Source: Candidatus Paceibacterota bacterium (GTDB lineage Bacteria > Patescibacteriota > Minisyncoccia > Phycocordibacterales > CAINVO01). Taken from it: a stretch of DNA of 25,620 nucleotides. The stretch is taken from contig JAQTMP010000004.1 in assembly GCA_028714275.1 (NCBI GenBank), positions 1 through 25,620 of the forward strand, in the 5' to 3' direction. Each line of letters begins with the position of its first letter. The stretch's first letter is position 1. The translations under genes were made by a program, and so were the position numbers. The notes beneath the pieces are model-generated. The model had not been told where the DNA came from, ran no database searches, and saw only the letters and a list, made by a program, of their open reading frames with translations. This document shows positions 1 to 6,877 of the stretch, one piece after another.

Positions 1-545
1 TACCGACCCAAGCCATCACTCAACGCAATCACCAGCCTAGTAATCAGAGGCAACGGAACAGACGAGCCTTGAAAAACACTGATTAATTTTGGAAAAACAA
101 AAACCAACAATATCGAGACAAGGATCAAGCCAGCCAAAAGAATAATAGCCGGGTAAACAAGCATCCCAACAAGCTTTCCCTTGGCTTCCCTGAAACGTTT
201 TTGGTCATCAGCCAGAGAAGCCAATCTTTCAGCCAGCCTGCCTGATATTTCGCCACTTTTGATGTGGGCTCTTATAACTGAATTGAAAATATATGCAAAA
301 TGGACACATGCAAATGAGAGGGATTCCCCTTGATCCACCGAGACTTGGAGATGGCTGATGATTTTCCGCTTACGAGGAGCCTTATTTTGTTTCATCAGTA
401 TTTCGAGCGAATCAGCCAGCGAAATATTGGCCGAGACTAAAAAACTAAGCGAACGAAAAAAAATTTCTTGCTGCCGAGCAGAAAAAGCTTGTAAATCCAA
501 AAAGCGGTCTAAAGACTGATTGATTTTTTCCAGTATGTTTTTCAT
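1..545 (-). CDS. pilC: Type IV pilus / type II secretion inner-membrane platform protein, C-terminus cut by window edge
   Basis: This is a GspF/PilC-type inner-membrane protein that forms the platform on which the assembly ATPase acts. About 181 N-terminal residues are visible. They hold one T2SSF domain with the typical pattern: an N-terminal helix rich in Q/F, 'SLADSLEI', 'ISHLQVSVDQGESLSFA', a 'SGEISGRLAERLASLA' segment, then the first membrane span (LVGMLVYPAIILLAGLILV). The start is the ATG at 545, 25 bp after the stop of the upstream ATPase gene, with no Shine-Dalgarno motif, so it is probably co-transcribed and translated from the pilB-like message. Family PilC proteins are about 400 residues, so the second domain lies outside the window. 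The family assignment is confident. Whether the machine is a pilus or a pseudopilus system cannot be decided from this fragment. Confidence 0.88.
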   Translation of the reverse strand, partial: MKNILEKINQSLDRFLDLQAFSARQQEIFFRSLSFLVSANISLADSLEILMKQNKAPRKRKIISHLQVSVDQGESLSFACVHFAYIFNSVIRAHIKSGEISGRLAERLASLADDQKRFREAKGKLVGMLVYPAIILLAGLILVSILLVFVFPKLISVFQGSSVPLPLITRLVIALSDGLGR

Positions 546-570
546 TTTTTTAGTCTCTATTGGTCAGACT

Positions 571-1626
571 TTATTCGGACAACACCCTCAAGATCTCATT
601 GAGGGTAGTCAGGCCTCGGGCTGATTTTTGTAAGCCGTCCTGATGCAAGGTGACCATGCCTCCTGTCACCGCCATAGCCTTGATAGCCTCCCCTGACTTT
701 TTTTCCAAGATAGCTGTGCGGATAGTTTCATCTATATTTAAAACTTCGTTGACCCCCATCCGTCCACCAACCTTGCGTCGGACCAGTCTTTGCCCAATGA
801 CAAGCTTCAATGTGGCTGCTACCAGGTACGGATCAATACCCATATCAAAAAGTCTCGGCACTACAGCAGAAGCCTCTGAAGCATGCAAAGTACAAATAAT
901 GAGATGGCCTGTCAGAGCCGCCTGGATAGCGATGCGCGCCGTCTCGGTATCACGGATTTCACCAATCATTATGATGTCGGGATCTTGGCGCAAAACGGAG
1001 CGCAGAGCTGATGCAAAAGTCAGCCCGCGCTCGTGCTGGATTTGGATTTGCGCGATACCCTCGAGAGCATATTCAACAGGATCTTCAATTGTGATAATAG
1101 AGACATCTGGCTTATCTAGCAGACGGATAAGAGTATAAAGGGTGGTGGTCTTGCCAGAGCCGGTCGGCCCTGCGATCACGATCATACCCTGCTGCCGTCG
1201 AAGGGCTTTTAATATCAAACTTTCATCGTACGGAGAAAAATCTAAGTCCACTAGCGATTGTGGAGCAAAATGGGAAATGAGCAGACGAAGCACCGCGCTT
1301 TCGCCATGGTAGGTCGGGACAATAGAAAGCCTCATGTCTACCCTAGGCCCATCGCATGGATAATAGAAAAATCTTCCATCATGCGGCAGACTGTGCACAT
1401 CACTCCTCAATTTTGCTAAAACTTTTAGCCGAGCGACTAAGGAAGAGTGCAGAGAAGCCGGTAGGCTCACCCAATCCTCGAGCAAGCCGTCGATCCTGAG
1501 GCGGATCCGTACGGACTCACCCATTGGCACAAAGTGAATATCCGAAGCACCCTTTTTTAGAGCCTCCTCAAAAGCCACATCCAAGATTTCTGTAACCGAT
1601 CTTTTTGAAAATGTTTCATCAGGCAT
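571..1626 (-). CDS. GspE/PilB-family pilus assembly ATPase, short zinc-less form
   Basis: Hexameric ATPase powering pilin polymerisation or retraction, partner of the PilC protein just downstream. Visible elements in the 351 residues are an N2-type domain ('GASDIHF...RLRIDGLLEDW'), a GspE-like 'HDGRF...VDMRLS' segment, Walker A GPTGSGKTTT, Asp box 'TIEDPVEY', Walker B 'IIMIGEIRDTETA', and a His box 'ALTGHLIICTLHA'. It lacks the roughly 150-200 residue N-terminal MshEN region of full PilB. The four-cysteine zinc module normally between 'QRLVRR' and the C-terminal helices is absent: here 'GQRLVRRK' runs directly into 'GGRMGVNEVL'. Length therefore resembles PilT although the core motifs are GspE-like. 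The start at 1626 is supported by a TATGAT -10 ending 6 nt upstream. The retraction (PilT) role cannot be excluded. Confidence 0.9.
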   Translation of the reverse strand: MPDETFSKRSVTEILDVAFEEALKKGASDIHFVPMGESVRIRLRIDGLLEDWVSLPASLHSSLVARLKVLAKLRSDVHSLPHDGRFFYYPCDGPRVDMRLSIVPTYHGESAVLRLLISHFAPQSLVDLDFSPYDESLILKALRRQQGMIVIAGPTGSGKTTTLYTLIRLLDKPDVSIITIEDPVEYALEGIAQIQIQHERGLTFASALRSVLRQDPDIIMIGEIRDTETARIAIQAALTGHLIICTLHASEASAVVPRLFDMGIDPYLVAATLKLVIGQRLVRRKVGGRMGVNEVLNIDETIRTAILEKKSGEAIKAMAVTGGMVTLHQDGLQKSARGLTTLNEILRVLSE

Positions 1627-1632
1627 GCCATC

Positions 1633-1638
1633 ATCATA
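1633..1638 (-). promoter_or_regulatory. -10 hexamer (TATGAT) of a predicted leaderless gspE-like transcript
   Basis: On the minus strand TATGAT is followed by 6 nt and then the ATG at 1626, so initiation at the usual distance falls on the start codon. No convincing -35 hexamer was found. The site lies in the 33-bp gap after truB. Confidence 0.5.
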
Positions 1639-1659
1639 CCTATCTGTGATGAAAGATAA

Positions 1660-2436
1660 TTAAAGAGAAGATAAATTTCCTATTTTTTGCCTTACAATCC
1701 GACGGGCTATAGCGCTGACACCCAGCCGCTCTCCTACATCTTGAGACAGCTGCCTCATATATGCCCCACTCGCACATTCAACCAGAATGACTACTTGAAA
1801 AAGATCCTGAGATGTTTGGAAAAAATCCCGCCACCCAGCAATCACTTTTTCCTGACGAAAATCCCCTACCACCTCCTGCATGAGATCAAAATCCTCCTCC
1901 ACCTTTTTTTTGAAATCTTCAAAGAGAAGGCCCCCGCATGCTACCAGCTCGATAGAATGAATAGTGACTCTTTTTTTCACTTTTGGGAAAATACCCTCAT
2001 GAGCCCACTGGAAGAGGGGTTTGCCCTCAAAAGGTCTGGAGGAAAAAGCGGGATAGACCTGCTCGTAAGTGCCTACAAAATTGGCTAACACTTTTTTCAA
2101 ACTTTCTTTATCTAAATTTTGAAGTTTTTTGAGCTGGCCTTTTTCTATTTTTTTGACCAACCCCAATGTATCCGCCGTGTCCGTCTCGACTCCAAAAACA
2201 ATCTCGACTTCATAGGTCTTGTCCAGACCGAGATATTCTTTCCTTTTTTTATTTTCCTCACCAATCAGGACCAACAAAGCACCTTCAGCCATCGGGTCAA
2301 GGCGCCCTGCATAACTCAAAGGGACAGTCTTGTAGAAATCACCCCTTTCAGCAACCAGCTCTGATCTAAGTCTATCTAAAGCTTGCAGGGGCGTTTCGCC
2401 CCTCTTCTTCCAAAGAGTGATTGTTTTAGGTGCCAT
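1660..2436 (-). CDS. truB: tRNA pseudouridine(55) synthase TruB
   Basis: Converts U55 in the T-loop of elongator tRNAs to pseudouridine in the cytoplasm. The protein has 258 residues. The catalytic motif is seen near residues 43-52 as 'YAGRLDPMAEGALLVLIG', a variant of the family's 'HTGTLDPxATGxL' in which the catalytic Asp is retained. Further family blocks are 'DKTYEVEIVFGVETDTADTLG', 'YEQVYPAFSS...GKPLFQWA' and 'CASGAYMRQLSQDVGERLG'. It ends without a long PUA domain, like the short TruB forms. The start at 2436 is the first ATG, 22 bp from divergent hisS, and a TACATT hexamer ends 10 nt upstream. It lies upstream of the pilus genes on the same strand. A fairly divergent but clear family member. 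Confidence 0.9.
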   Translation of the reverse strand: MAPKTITLWKKRGETPLQALDRLRSELVAERGDFYKTVPLSYAGRLDPMAEGALLVLIGEENKKRKEYLGLDKTYEVEIVFGVETDTADTLGLVKKIEKGQLKKLQNLDKESLKKVLANFVGTYEQVYPAFSSRPFEGKPLFQWAHEGIFPKVKKRVTIHSIELVACGGLLFEDFKKKVEEDFDLMQEVVGDFRQEKVIAGWRDFFQTSQDLFQVVILVECASGAYMRQLSQDVGERLGVSAIARRIVRQKIGNLSSL

Positions 2437-2449
2437 AATTAGCTACAAT
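2421..2449 (+). promoter_or_regulatory. Promoter for hisS (TTGTTT - 17 bp - TACAAT)
   Basis: The -35 TTGTTT is at 2421-2426 and the -10 TACAAT at 2444-2449 with a 17-bp spacer. The predicted transcription start falls at about 2456-2459, at or within 3 nt of the ATG at 2459. This favours that ATG over the one at 2417, which would lie upstream of the promoter. Confidence 0.65.
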
Positions 2450-2475
2450 GTACGGCATATGACTGAAAAATCCAA
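2447..2475 (-). promoter_or_regulatory. Promoter for truB (TTGGAT - 17 bp - TACATT)
   Basis: Read on the minus strand, the -35-like TTGGAT is at 2475-2470 and the -10 TACATT at 2452-2447, 17 bp apart. The -10 overlaps the hisS -10 on the other strand within the palindrome TACATTGTA. The predicted start is only a few nt before the truB ATG. Confidence 0.45.
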
Positions 2476-3823
2476 GCCATCCCCAAAGACCCAAAAAATG
2501 CTTTCAACCGAGCCTTACAAGGGCGTGCGCGACTTTTACCCTGAAGATCTTTTTATCCAAAACTACATTTTCAATATTTGGCGAAAGACAGCTGAAAGCT
2601 TTGGTTATGTAGAATATTCTGCCTCTATTCTCGAGTCTGCTGAGCTTTATAGGGCCAAGTCAGGCGAAGAAATTATCAACGAACAAACCTACACTTTTAT
2701 TGACCGAGGTGATCGTGAGGTGACTCTTCGTCCGGAAATGACCCCAACAGTCGCCAGGATGGTAGCCGGAAAGCGGCGTGAATTGGCTTTTCCCTTGCGC
2801 TGGTATTCTATTCCCAATGTTTTTCGCTACGAACGTCCTCAGCGTGGACGCCTCCGTGAACACTGGCAGCTCAACGTGGACCTCTTTGGGGTTGAAAAAA
2901 ATGCTGCTGAAATAGAGCTCATCACTCTCGCCCACCAAATCATGAAAAACTTTGGAGCACAGGAAAGTGATTTTGAAATCCGCATCAGTAGCCGCAAGCT
3001 GCTCAATGCTATTTTTAACGATTGGTATGAACTCACCGAAACTCAATCTCATGCCCTCCAAAAGCTGATCGACCGTAAAAATAAAATGGATGCCGATACT
3101 TTTTCAGAAGAAGCTGAGAAAATTGTAGGCAAAGCTTTCAGTTTTTTGGATTTTGGAGCAAAAGATGGCAATCACAGTGCCGAAGCCGAGCAAGCCATAG
3201 CCTTTCCAGACATCCGCGCAGCCAAAGAAGAACTCGATGAAGTCATGACCGCCCTCCAAAATAATGGGATTAAAAATGTCGTCCTCGATCAGGAGCTTAT
3301 CCGTGGTTTTGACTATTATACTGGCATCGTCTTTGAGGTTTTCGACAAAAACCCAGAAAACAATCGTTCACTTTTTGGCGGGGGTCGTTATGATGAGTTG
3401 CTTTCACTTTTTGGTCATGAAAAAGTGGCCGCAGTTGGTTTTGGCATGGGAGATGTGACCATTGCCAACTTTCTCGAAACTCGCAACCTTTTGCCTATTT
3501 ACAAGAGTCCGGTGAAAGTGGCTATTATCTCCACTGGCATTTCAGCAGAAAATCTTGACCAGGCTGACGCTTATATTCAAAAGGTGTCCACAGCCTTGCG
3601 CCACTCAAATATCTCCACCGTCTCATTTTTAAATGACAAAAAAAATATTGGCGACCAGATCAAGACTGCGGACAGACAACATATTCCTTATGTTATAATC
3701 ATCGGCCCAGACGAGATAGCCGGTGAAATCTTAACCATCAAAAAACTTTCAACCGGTGAGGAAAAGAAGACGCCACTCTCTTCCCTTGCCGAAATCATTC
3801 TCTATCTTTTGCCTGAAAAATAA
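2459..3823 (+). CDS. hisS: Histidine--tRNA ligase (class II)
   Basis: Charges tRNA-His with histidine in the cytoplasm. Class II motif 1 region 'YKGVRDFYPEDL', motif 2 'FRYERPQRGRLREHWQ', the HisRS-specific 'LDQELIRGFDYYTGIVFEVF' (about residues 276-293) and 'GGGRYDELL' plus motif 3 'VGFGMGDVTI' are all present. A C-terminal anticodon-binding alpha/beta domain follows from about residue 345. Predicted length is 454 residues, slightly over the usual 420-450 because of a Lys/Ser/Pro-rich N-terminal tail before 'YKGVRDF'. An in-frame ATG at 2417 adds 14 residues but overlaps truB and precedes the likely promoter, so 2459 was chosen. An ATG at 2498 is a further alternative. The next gene begins 21 bp downstream and is probably co-transcribed. 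Confidence 0.95.
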   Translation: MTEKSKPSPKTQKMLSTEPYKGVRDFYPEDLFIQNYIFNIWRKTAESFGYVEYSASILESAELYRAKSGEEIINEQTYTFIDRGDREVTLRPEMTPTVARMVAGKRRELAFPLRWYSIPNVFRYERPQRGRLREHWQLNVDLFGVEKNAAEIELITLAHQIMKNFGAQESDFEIRISSRKLLNAIFNDWYELTETQSHALQKLIDRKNKMDADTFSEEAEKIVGKAFSFLDFGAKDGNHSAEAEQAIAFPDIRAAKEELDEVMTALQNNGIKNVVLDQELIRGFDYYTGIVFEVFDKNPENNRSLFGGGRYDELLSLFGHEKVAAVGFGMGDVTIANFLETRNLLPIYKSPVKVAIISTGISAENLDQADAYIQKVSTALRHSNISTVSFLNDKKNIGDQIKTADRQHIPYVIIIGPDEIAGEILTIKKLSTGEEKKTPLSSLAEIILYLLPEK

Positions 3824-3844
3824 AATAAATCCGCACCCCCTAAC

Positions 3845-4420
3845 ATGAGAAAAATTATTTTTGATATCGAAACTCGCAATACTTTTCAGGAAGCCGGCTC
3901 AAACGACCCGGCTGATTTGGATATTTCGGTAGTGTGTGTTTACGATTCTGAGACTGACAAGTATTCATCCTATCTTCAGGAAGATCTGGGCAAGCTTTGG
4001 CCTTTGATAGAAAAAGCCGACATCTTGGTCGGCTACAATTCTGATCATTTTGATATTCCTCTTTTAAATAAATATTATCCTGGAGATTTGGCTAAAATAA
4101 AAAGCGTTGACTTGCTCAAAGAAATTCGGCAATCCCTTGGACGGCGCATCAAGCTTGATGATGTAGCCGAAGCTACTCTCGGAAAAAATAAGATCGCCCA
4201 TGGGCTCGAAGCTATCACTTGGTGGCGCACAGGCGAACTGGACAAAATTATTAAATACTGTCTGGAAGATGTCAAAATCACCAAGGAAGTCTACGAATAC
4301 GCTCGCGCACACGGTCATCTCAAATACAAAGATGGAAACATGCTCAAAGAAATTCCTCTCGACACCTCCAGTTGGGAAAAAGAAGCTGACTCGAAAATGA
4401 CTTTCTCGCTAGGGTTTTAG
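3845..4420 (+). CDS. DEDDy-type 3'-5' exonuclease, RNase H-like fold
   Basis: Predicted 191-residue nuclease of the DnaQ-like superfamily, closest in appearance to the YprB/RNase_H_2 group of predicted exonucleases. Visible acidic motifs are ExoI 'FDIETRN' (D7, E9), ExoII around 'ILVGYNSDHFDIPLL', and ExoIII 'YCLEDVKIT' with Tyr138 four residues before Asp142, which defines the DEDDy subtype. The substrate cannot be deduced, and single-stranded DNA or RNA are both possible. It begins 21 bp after hisS with no promoter of its own and no Shine-Dalgarno motif, so it probably sits on the hisS transcript. The size matches a stand-alone nuclease domain with no polymerase or helicase attached. Confidence 0.82.
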   Translation: MRKIIFDIETRNTFQEAGSNDPADLDISVVCVYDSETDKYSSYLQEDLGKLWPLIEKADILVGYNSDHFDIPLLNKYYPGDLAKIKSVDLLKEIRQSLGRRIKLDDVAEATLGKNKIAHGLEAITWWRTGELDKIIKYCLEDVKITKEVYEYARAHGHLKYKDGNMLKEIPLDTSSWEKEADSKMTFSLGF

Positions 4421-4421
4421 T

Positions 4422-4449
4422 TTGACTTTATTTTGATTTACTGTACTTT
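4422..4449 (+). promoter_or_regulatory. Candidate promoter (TTGACT - 16 bp - TACTTT) for the zinc-ribbon membrane protein
   Basis: The -35 TTGACT is at 4422-4427 and the -10 TACTTT at 4444-4449, placing the start about 14 nt before the ATG at 4470. A second pair, TTGATT at 4433-4438 and TAGAAA at 4455-4460, has the same 16-bp spacing and would give a nearly leaderless message. The two cannot be separated by eye. Confidence 0.4.
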
Positions 4450-4469
4450 TAGTTTAGAAAGTCTTTTCT

Positions 4470-4877
4470 ATGAAAAAACTTAATTGGCTTATTGTCATCA
4501 TTCTGGGCATTTGCGTTATGTTGGAAAAACACGTCGGGCCAAAAGTGCATTTGGCGCTCAATACAGTGGCTTTTGCGTCCTTGACTCTTCTGCTTGGTGA
4601 GGCAGTGGACGGCCTCCGAAAATACGAGGCTGGCCGTAAAATCCGCCGACCAAAAATCCCCATCAAAAAATGGATGTGGGCTCATACCGAATGTGGGTCA
4701 CCTGTTATTGATGGGCAGTGCACCAAGTGCGGCACAGATGTCTTCAAAAAAGCTCGCTGGGTGGCCATGTGCACCACTTGTATCTCACCGTTGAACCCCT
4801 CGGGTGAATGCATGAAATGCCATGAAATCTACGACATGTCGTCTCATAGTCCAAAAATAAGCACAGTCCCTGCCTAG
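4470..4877 (+). CDS. Small membrane protein with two cytosolic-type zinc ribbons, function unknown
   Basis: I do not recognise a named family. The 135-residue product starts with two probable membrane helices (about residues 6-18 and 28-43). After a basic linker (RKIRRPKIPIKK) come two metal-binding knuckle pairs: H72-x2-C75 with C84-x2-C87, and C101-x2-C104 with C114-x2-C117. The spacing within each half (CGSPV...CTKC and CTTCISP...CMKC) shows they are tandem copies of one zinc-ribbon unit. The Lys/Arg linker after helix 2 suggests the ribbons face the cytoplasm. The gene is isolated by its own promoter and by a strong terminator 39 bp downstream, so it is monocistronic. A scaffold or regulatory membrane adaptor is conceivable but unsupported. 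Confidence 0.75.
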   Translation: MKKLNWLIVIILGICVMLEKHVGPKVHLALNTVAFASLTLLLGEAVDGLRKYEAGRKIRRPKIPIKKWMWAHTECGSPVIDGQCTKCGTDVFKKARWVAMCTTCISPLNPSGECMKCHEIYDMSSHSPKISTVPA

Positions 4878-4900
4878 GCGTGGACGCCTCCGTGGACACT
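4878..4900. repeat. 23-bp copy of a hisS internal segment (22/23 identical to 2842-2864)
   Basis: The non-coding stretch right after the zinc-ribbon gene repeats 23 bp that encode the conserved 'RGRLREH' part of hisS motif 2. Only the 18th base differs (g versus a). It contains the small hairpin GGCG-TGGA-CGCC. Confidence 0.6.
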
Positions 4901-4915
4901 CCGCGCAAACCCGCC

Positions 4916-4954
4916 AAACAAAACCCATTTTTGTTGAGGTGGGTTTTGTTTTTT
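4916..4954 (+). terminator. Strong intrinsic terminator, probably bidirectional
   Basis: A perfect 12-bp stem (4916-4927 with 4940-4951) has a 12-nt loop, and T residues continue after the right arm. The 3' side reads TGGGTTTTGTTT then TTT. It ends the transcript of the zinc-ribbon membrane gene. Confidence 0.85.
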
Positions 4955-4988
4955 ACCCCAAGTTTTTACTCCGACAGTATCGACTGCG

Positions 4989-5018
4989 TAGACAAAATAA
5001 TGGCTTTACTGTTACAAT
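4989..5018 (+). promoter_or_regulatory. Promoter (TAGACA - 18 bp - TACAAT) of the small membrane protein / pseudopilin operon
   Basis: TAGACA at 4989-4994 differs from the -35 consensus at one base. TACAAT at 5013-5018 ends 6 nt before the ATG at 5025. Initiation is predicted on the start codon itself, giving a leaderless message. Confidence 0.6.
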
Positions 5019-5024
5019 AAACCT

Positions 5025-5255
5025 ATGTCAAACCTGCAATTTGATGAGGATAATTCTCTTACACCAACCAAGCATTATTCTAATGTTACATTCAATAGTA
5101 CCCCCCAAAATCAGGAAAAAATGGGAGGACTGATAGGATTACTTTACAAAACGGGACTGGCAAAAAACAAACGCCAGGCCAATATAATCATGCTTACAAC
5201 GATAGGGGTATCATGGATTGTTATGATTGTTTTGATAATAAAATTTCTTTTATGA
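5025..5255 (+). CDS. Small single-span membrane protein upstream of a pseudopilin, function unknown
   Basis: A 76-residue protein with no recognised family. It has a polar, Asn/Thr-rich N-terminal half, a short amphipathic part ('GLIGLLYKTGLAKNKRQAN') and one C-terminal membrane helix ('IIMLTTIGVSWIVMIVLIIKFLL', cut here only by the stop). The topology is tail-anchored. A promoter ending 6 nt before the ATG supports the start and reality of the gene. Its TGA stop overlaps the ATG of the next gene (ATGA), so the pseudopilin is translationally coupled to it. This tight coupling suggests the product works with, or helps membrane insertion of, that pseudopilin. That role is inference. Confidence 0.72.
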   Translation: MSNLQFDEDNSLTPTKHYSNVTFNSTPQNQEKMGGLIGLLYKTGLAKNKRQANIIMLTTIGVSWIVMIVLIIKFLL

Positions 5256-6133
5256 AAATGCGCAGTGTCATAAAAAAACCTCGTCTAAAAAATCTAGGTT
5301 TTACCTTGATAGAACTCATGACGGTTATCTCTATCATTGGCCTCCTCTCAACAATCGTAATGGCTGCTGTTTTTCAAGCCAGAGATAAAGCTCGAATAGG
5401 GGCTGGCCAGCAGTTTGGGGCCAACTTACTCCACACCCTATACGCCGTGGCCCTTTATGAATTTGACGAGGGTTCTGGCACAGTGGTTCAAGATTCTACT
5501 GGCTCAAAACTAAATGGAACTATAAACGGCTCCGTTTCCTACACTACTCAAACGCCCAACGGTAGGGGTTATGCCCTTGATTTCAGCGGTGCAGCCAACA
5601 GCTATGTTCAGCTCCCAGCCAAAATTGTGGCCAACGCTACAAACTTTACTTTCGCCTGGGTCTATTGGAGGGGTAATAGTCCAAGTGGCGGAATCTACTG
5701 GCAAAGAATTTTTGATTTCGGTTCTGGTATAAATGTATACATGTTTTTAACTCCTGACAGTCAGTCAAACACCCTCCGATTTGCCATTACTACTTCAGGT
5801 AACGGAAATGAACAGCAAATCAACGCTCCCTCGACCCTTCCGATTGGGATCTGGGAGTATGTAGCCGTGACCATCGACAACACCAAAAAACTTGGCGTCA
5901 TGTATCTAAATGGGGTGGAAATTGGAAGAAACAATAATATGACAATCTCACCGGCTTCTTTAGACACGGTAAATGGTGGAACCACCAGCAATTATATAGG
6001 CAAATCTCAGTGGGGCGATCCGTATTTTAACGGAATCATTGACAGTGTGCATATTTTCTCGGACAACCTTTCAGTTTCAGAAATCCAAAAGATCTATGCC
6101 GAGGAAAAAGCCTTGCATTTGGCTATGCATTAG
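5252..6133 (+). CDS. Type IV pilin-like protein carrying a LamG/concanavalin A-like domain
   Basis: Surface or pilus-tip candidate of 293 residues. A short basic leader (MKMRSVIKKPRLKNLG) precedes the prepilin peptidase site G16|F17-TLIELM. The conserved Glu at +5 and the hydrophobic N-terminal helix ('MTVISIIGLLSTIVMAAVF') follow. After a short linker ('ARDKARIGAGQQFG') residues from about 65 onward form a LamG-type beta-sandwich: 'LYEFDEGSGTVVQDSTG', 'GYALDFSGAANSYVQLP', 'FTFAWVYWRG', 'WEYVAVTID...GVMYLNGVEIG', 'YIGKSQWGDPYFNGIIDSVHIF'. Such domains often bind carbohydrate or serve adhesion, which would fit an attached lifestyle, but the ligand is unknown. The start at 5252 was preferred because it overlaps the upstream stop as ATGA. 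An upstream in-frame ATG at 5213 would add residues unlike a pilin leader. Confidence 0.88.
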   Translation: MKMRSVIKKPRLKNLGFTLIELMTVISIIGLLSTIVMAAVFQARDKARIGAGQQFGANLLHTLYAVALYEFDEGSGTVVQDSTGSKLNGTINGSVSYTTQTPNGRGYALDFSGAANSYVQLPAKIVANATNFTFAWVYWRGNSPSGGIYWQRIFDFGSGINVYMFLTPDSQSNTLRFAITTSGNGNEQQINAPSTLPIGIWEYVAVTIDNTKKLGVMYLNGVEIGRNNNMTISPASLDTVNGGTTSNYIGKSQWGDPYFNGIIDSVHIFSDNLSVSEIQKIYAEEKALHLAMH

Positions 6134-6146
6134 CCAAATATTTTGT
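6117..6146 (+). terminator. Hairpin over the pseudopilin stop codon, likely terminator
   Basis: Perfect 9-bp stem (6117-6125 with 6131-6139, loop tgcat) followed by ATTTTGT. It includes the stop codon at 6131-6133 and abuts the dsbA-like promoter. Confidence 0.6.
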
Positions 6147-6154
6147 GCTATAAT
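6146..6154 (+). promoter_or_regulatory. Extended -10 promoter (TG-C-TATAAT) of the DsbA-like gene
   Basis: TGC at 6146-6148 is followed by a consensus TATAAT at 6149-6154, ending 6 nt before the ATG at 6161. No -35 match was found, as is usual for extended -10 promoters. The message should be leaderless, which makes 6161 the start rather than the in-frame ATG at 6143 that lies inside the promoter. Confidence 0.7.
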
Positions 6155-6160
6155 GCCGTC

Positions 6161-6877
6161 ATGGAAACAAACACCAATAAAATTATTCTCCCCATTTCAA
6201 TTATTATTGCCGGCCTTTTGATCGCAGGAGCTGTTTATATGAGCGGACGACCCTCAGCCAATCTAGCGACAAACACTGGCAACACCGCCGGACAAAGTAC
6301 TGCTGGACAAGATATCACTATGGCTCCAGTCACTAGTGCCGATCATATCTTGGGCAATATCAATGCCAAAATTGTCTTAGTCGAATATTCAGACCTAGAG
6401 TGTCCTTTCTGCAAACAATTTCACACCACTCTGCATCAGATAAGCGATGCCTATGGTAAAAACAATGACGTAGCTTGGGTTTATCGCCATATGCCGATCG
6501 ACTCTCTTCATCCAAAGTCTCGCAAAGAATCCGAAGCGGCAGAATGTGCTGGTGAAATTGGTGGAGACCAAATGTTTTGGAACTATATCGACAAGATTTA
6601 CGCCATTACCCCATCCAACAATCAGCTCGACCCCGCTCAGCTACCGATGATTGCTGATCAGCTTGGTTTGGATAAGGCAAAATTTGCTACATGTCTAGCG
6701 AGCGGCAAATACGCAGCCAAAGTCGAGGCTCAGAGAGCCGACGGAGTAGCAGCCGGCGGCCAAGGGACTCCTTATACTATTATCCTGACGGGGGATAGAA
6801 AAATCCCAATCAATCAAGGCGCCATCCCTTATGATGCTCTCAAGTCTGTCATCGATCAGTTGCTGGCCGGCAAATAG
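6161..6877 (+). CDS. Membrane-anchored DsbA-family thiol oxidoreductase (thioredoxin fold)
   Basis: Catalyses disulfide formation or isomerisation outside the cytoplasmic membrane. The 238 residues begin with an N-terminal signal-anchor helix (about residues 6-27), then a Ser/Thr/Gly/Gln-rich linker and a DsbA-like thioredoxin domain from about residue 62. The active site C81-P-F-C84 lies in 'EYSDLECPFCKQFH', and the cis-proline loop is 'GQGTPYTII' near residues 200-208. The helical insertion between them is typical of the Thioredoxin_4/DsbA group in Gram-positive and CPR bacteria. The substrate is unknown, and neighbouring pilin and surface proteins are plausible clients. The 3' end overlaps the convergent helicase gene by 29 bp. 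Confidence 0.9.
   Translation: METNTNKIILPISIIIAGLLIAGAVYMSGRPSANLATNTGNTAGQSTAGQDITMAPVTSADHILGNINAKIVLVEYSDLECPFCKQFHTTLHQISDAYGKNNDVAWVYRHMPIDSLHPKSRKESEAAECAGEIGGDQMFWNYIDKIYAITPSNNQLDPAQLPMIADQLGLDKAKFATCLASGKYAAKVEAQRADGVAAGGQGTPYTIILTGDRKIPINQGAIPYDALKSVIDQLLAGK

Noticed and set aside
650..1138. 162-codon plus-strand frame opposite the pilus ATPase
   Set aside because: Composition (Ile/Ser/Arg-rich, no domain) and full overlap with the ATPase's Walker motifs mark it as a shadow.
2417..2458. Upstream ATG for hisS at 2417
   Set aside because: It lies inside divergent truB and upstream of the best promoter; the 14 added residues show no family similarity.
5213..5251. Upstream ATG for the pseudopilin
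   Set aside because: The prepilin leader from 5252 is of ordinary length and forms the ATGA overlap; the upstream extension is acidic and lies inside the preceding gene.
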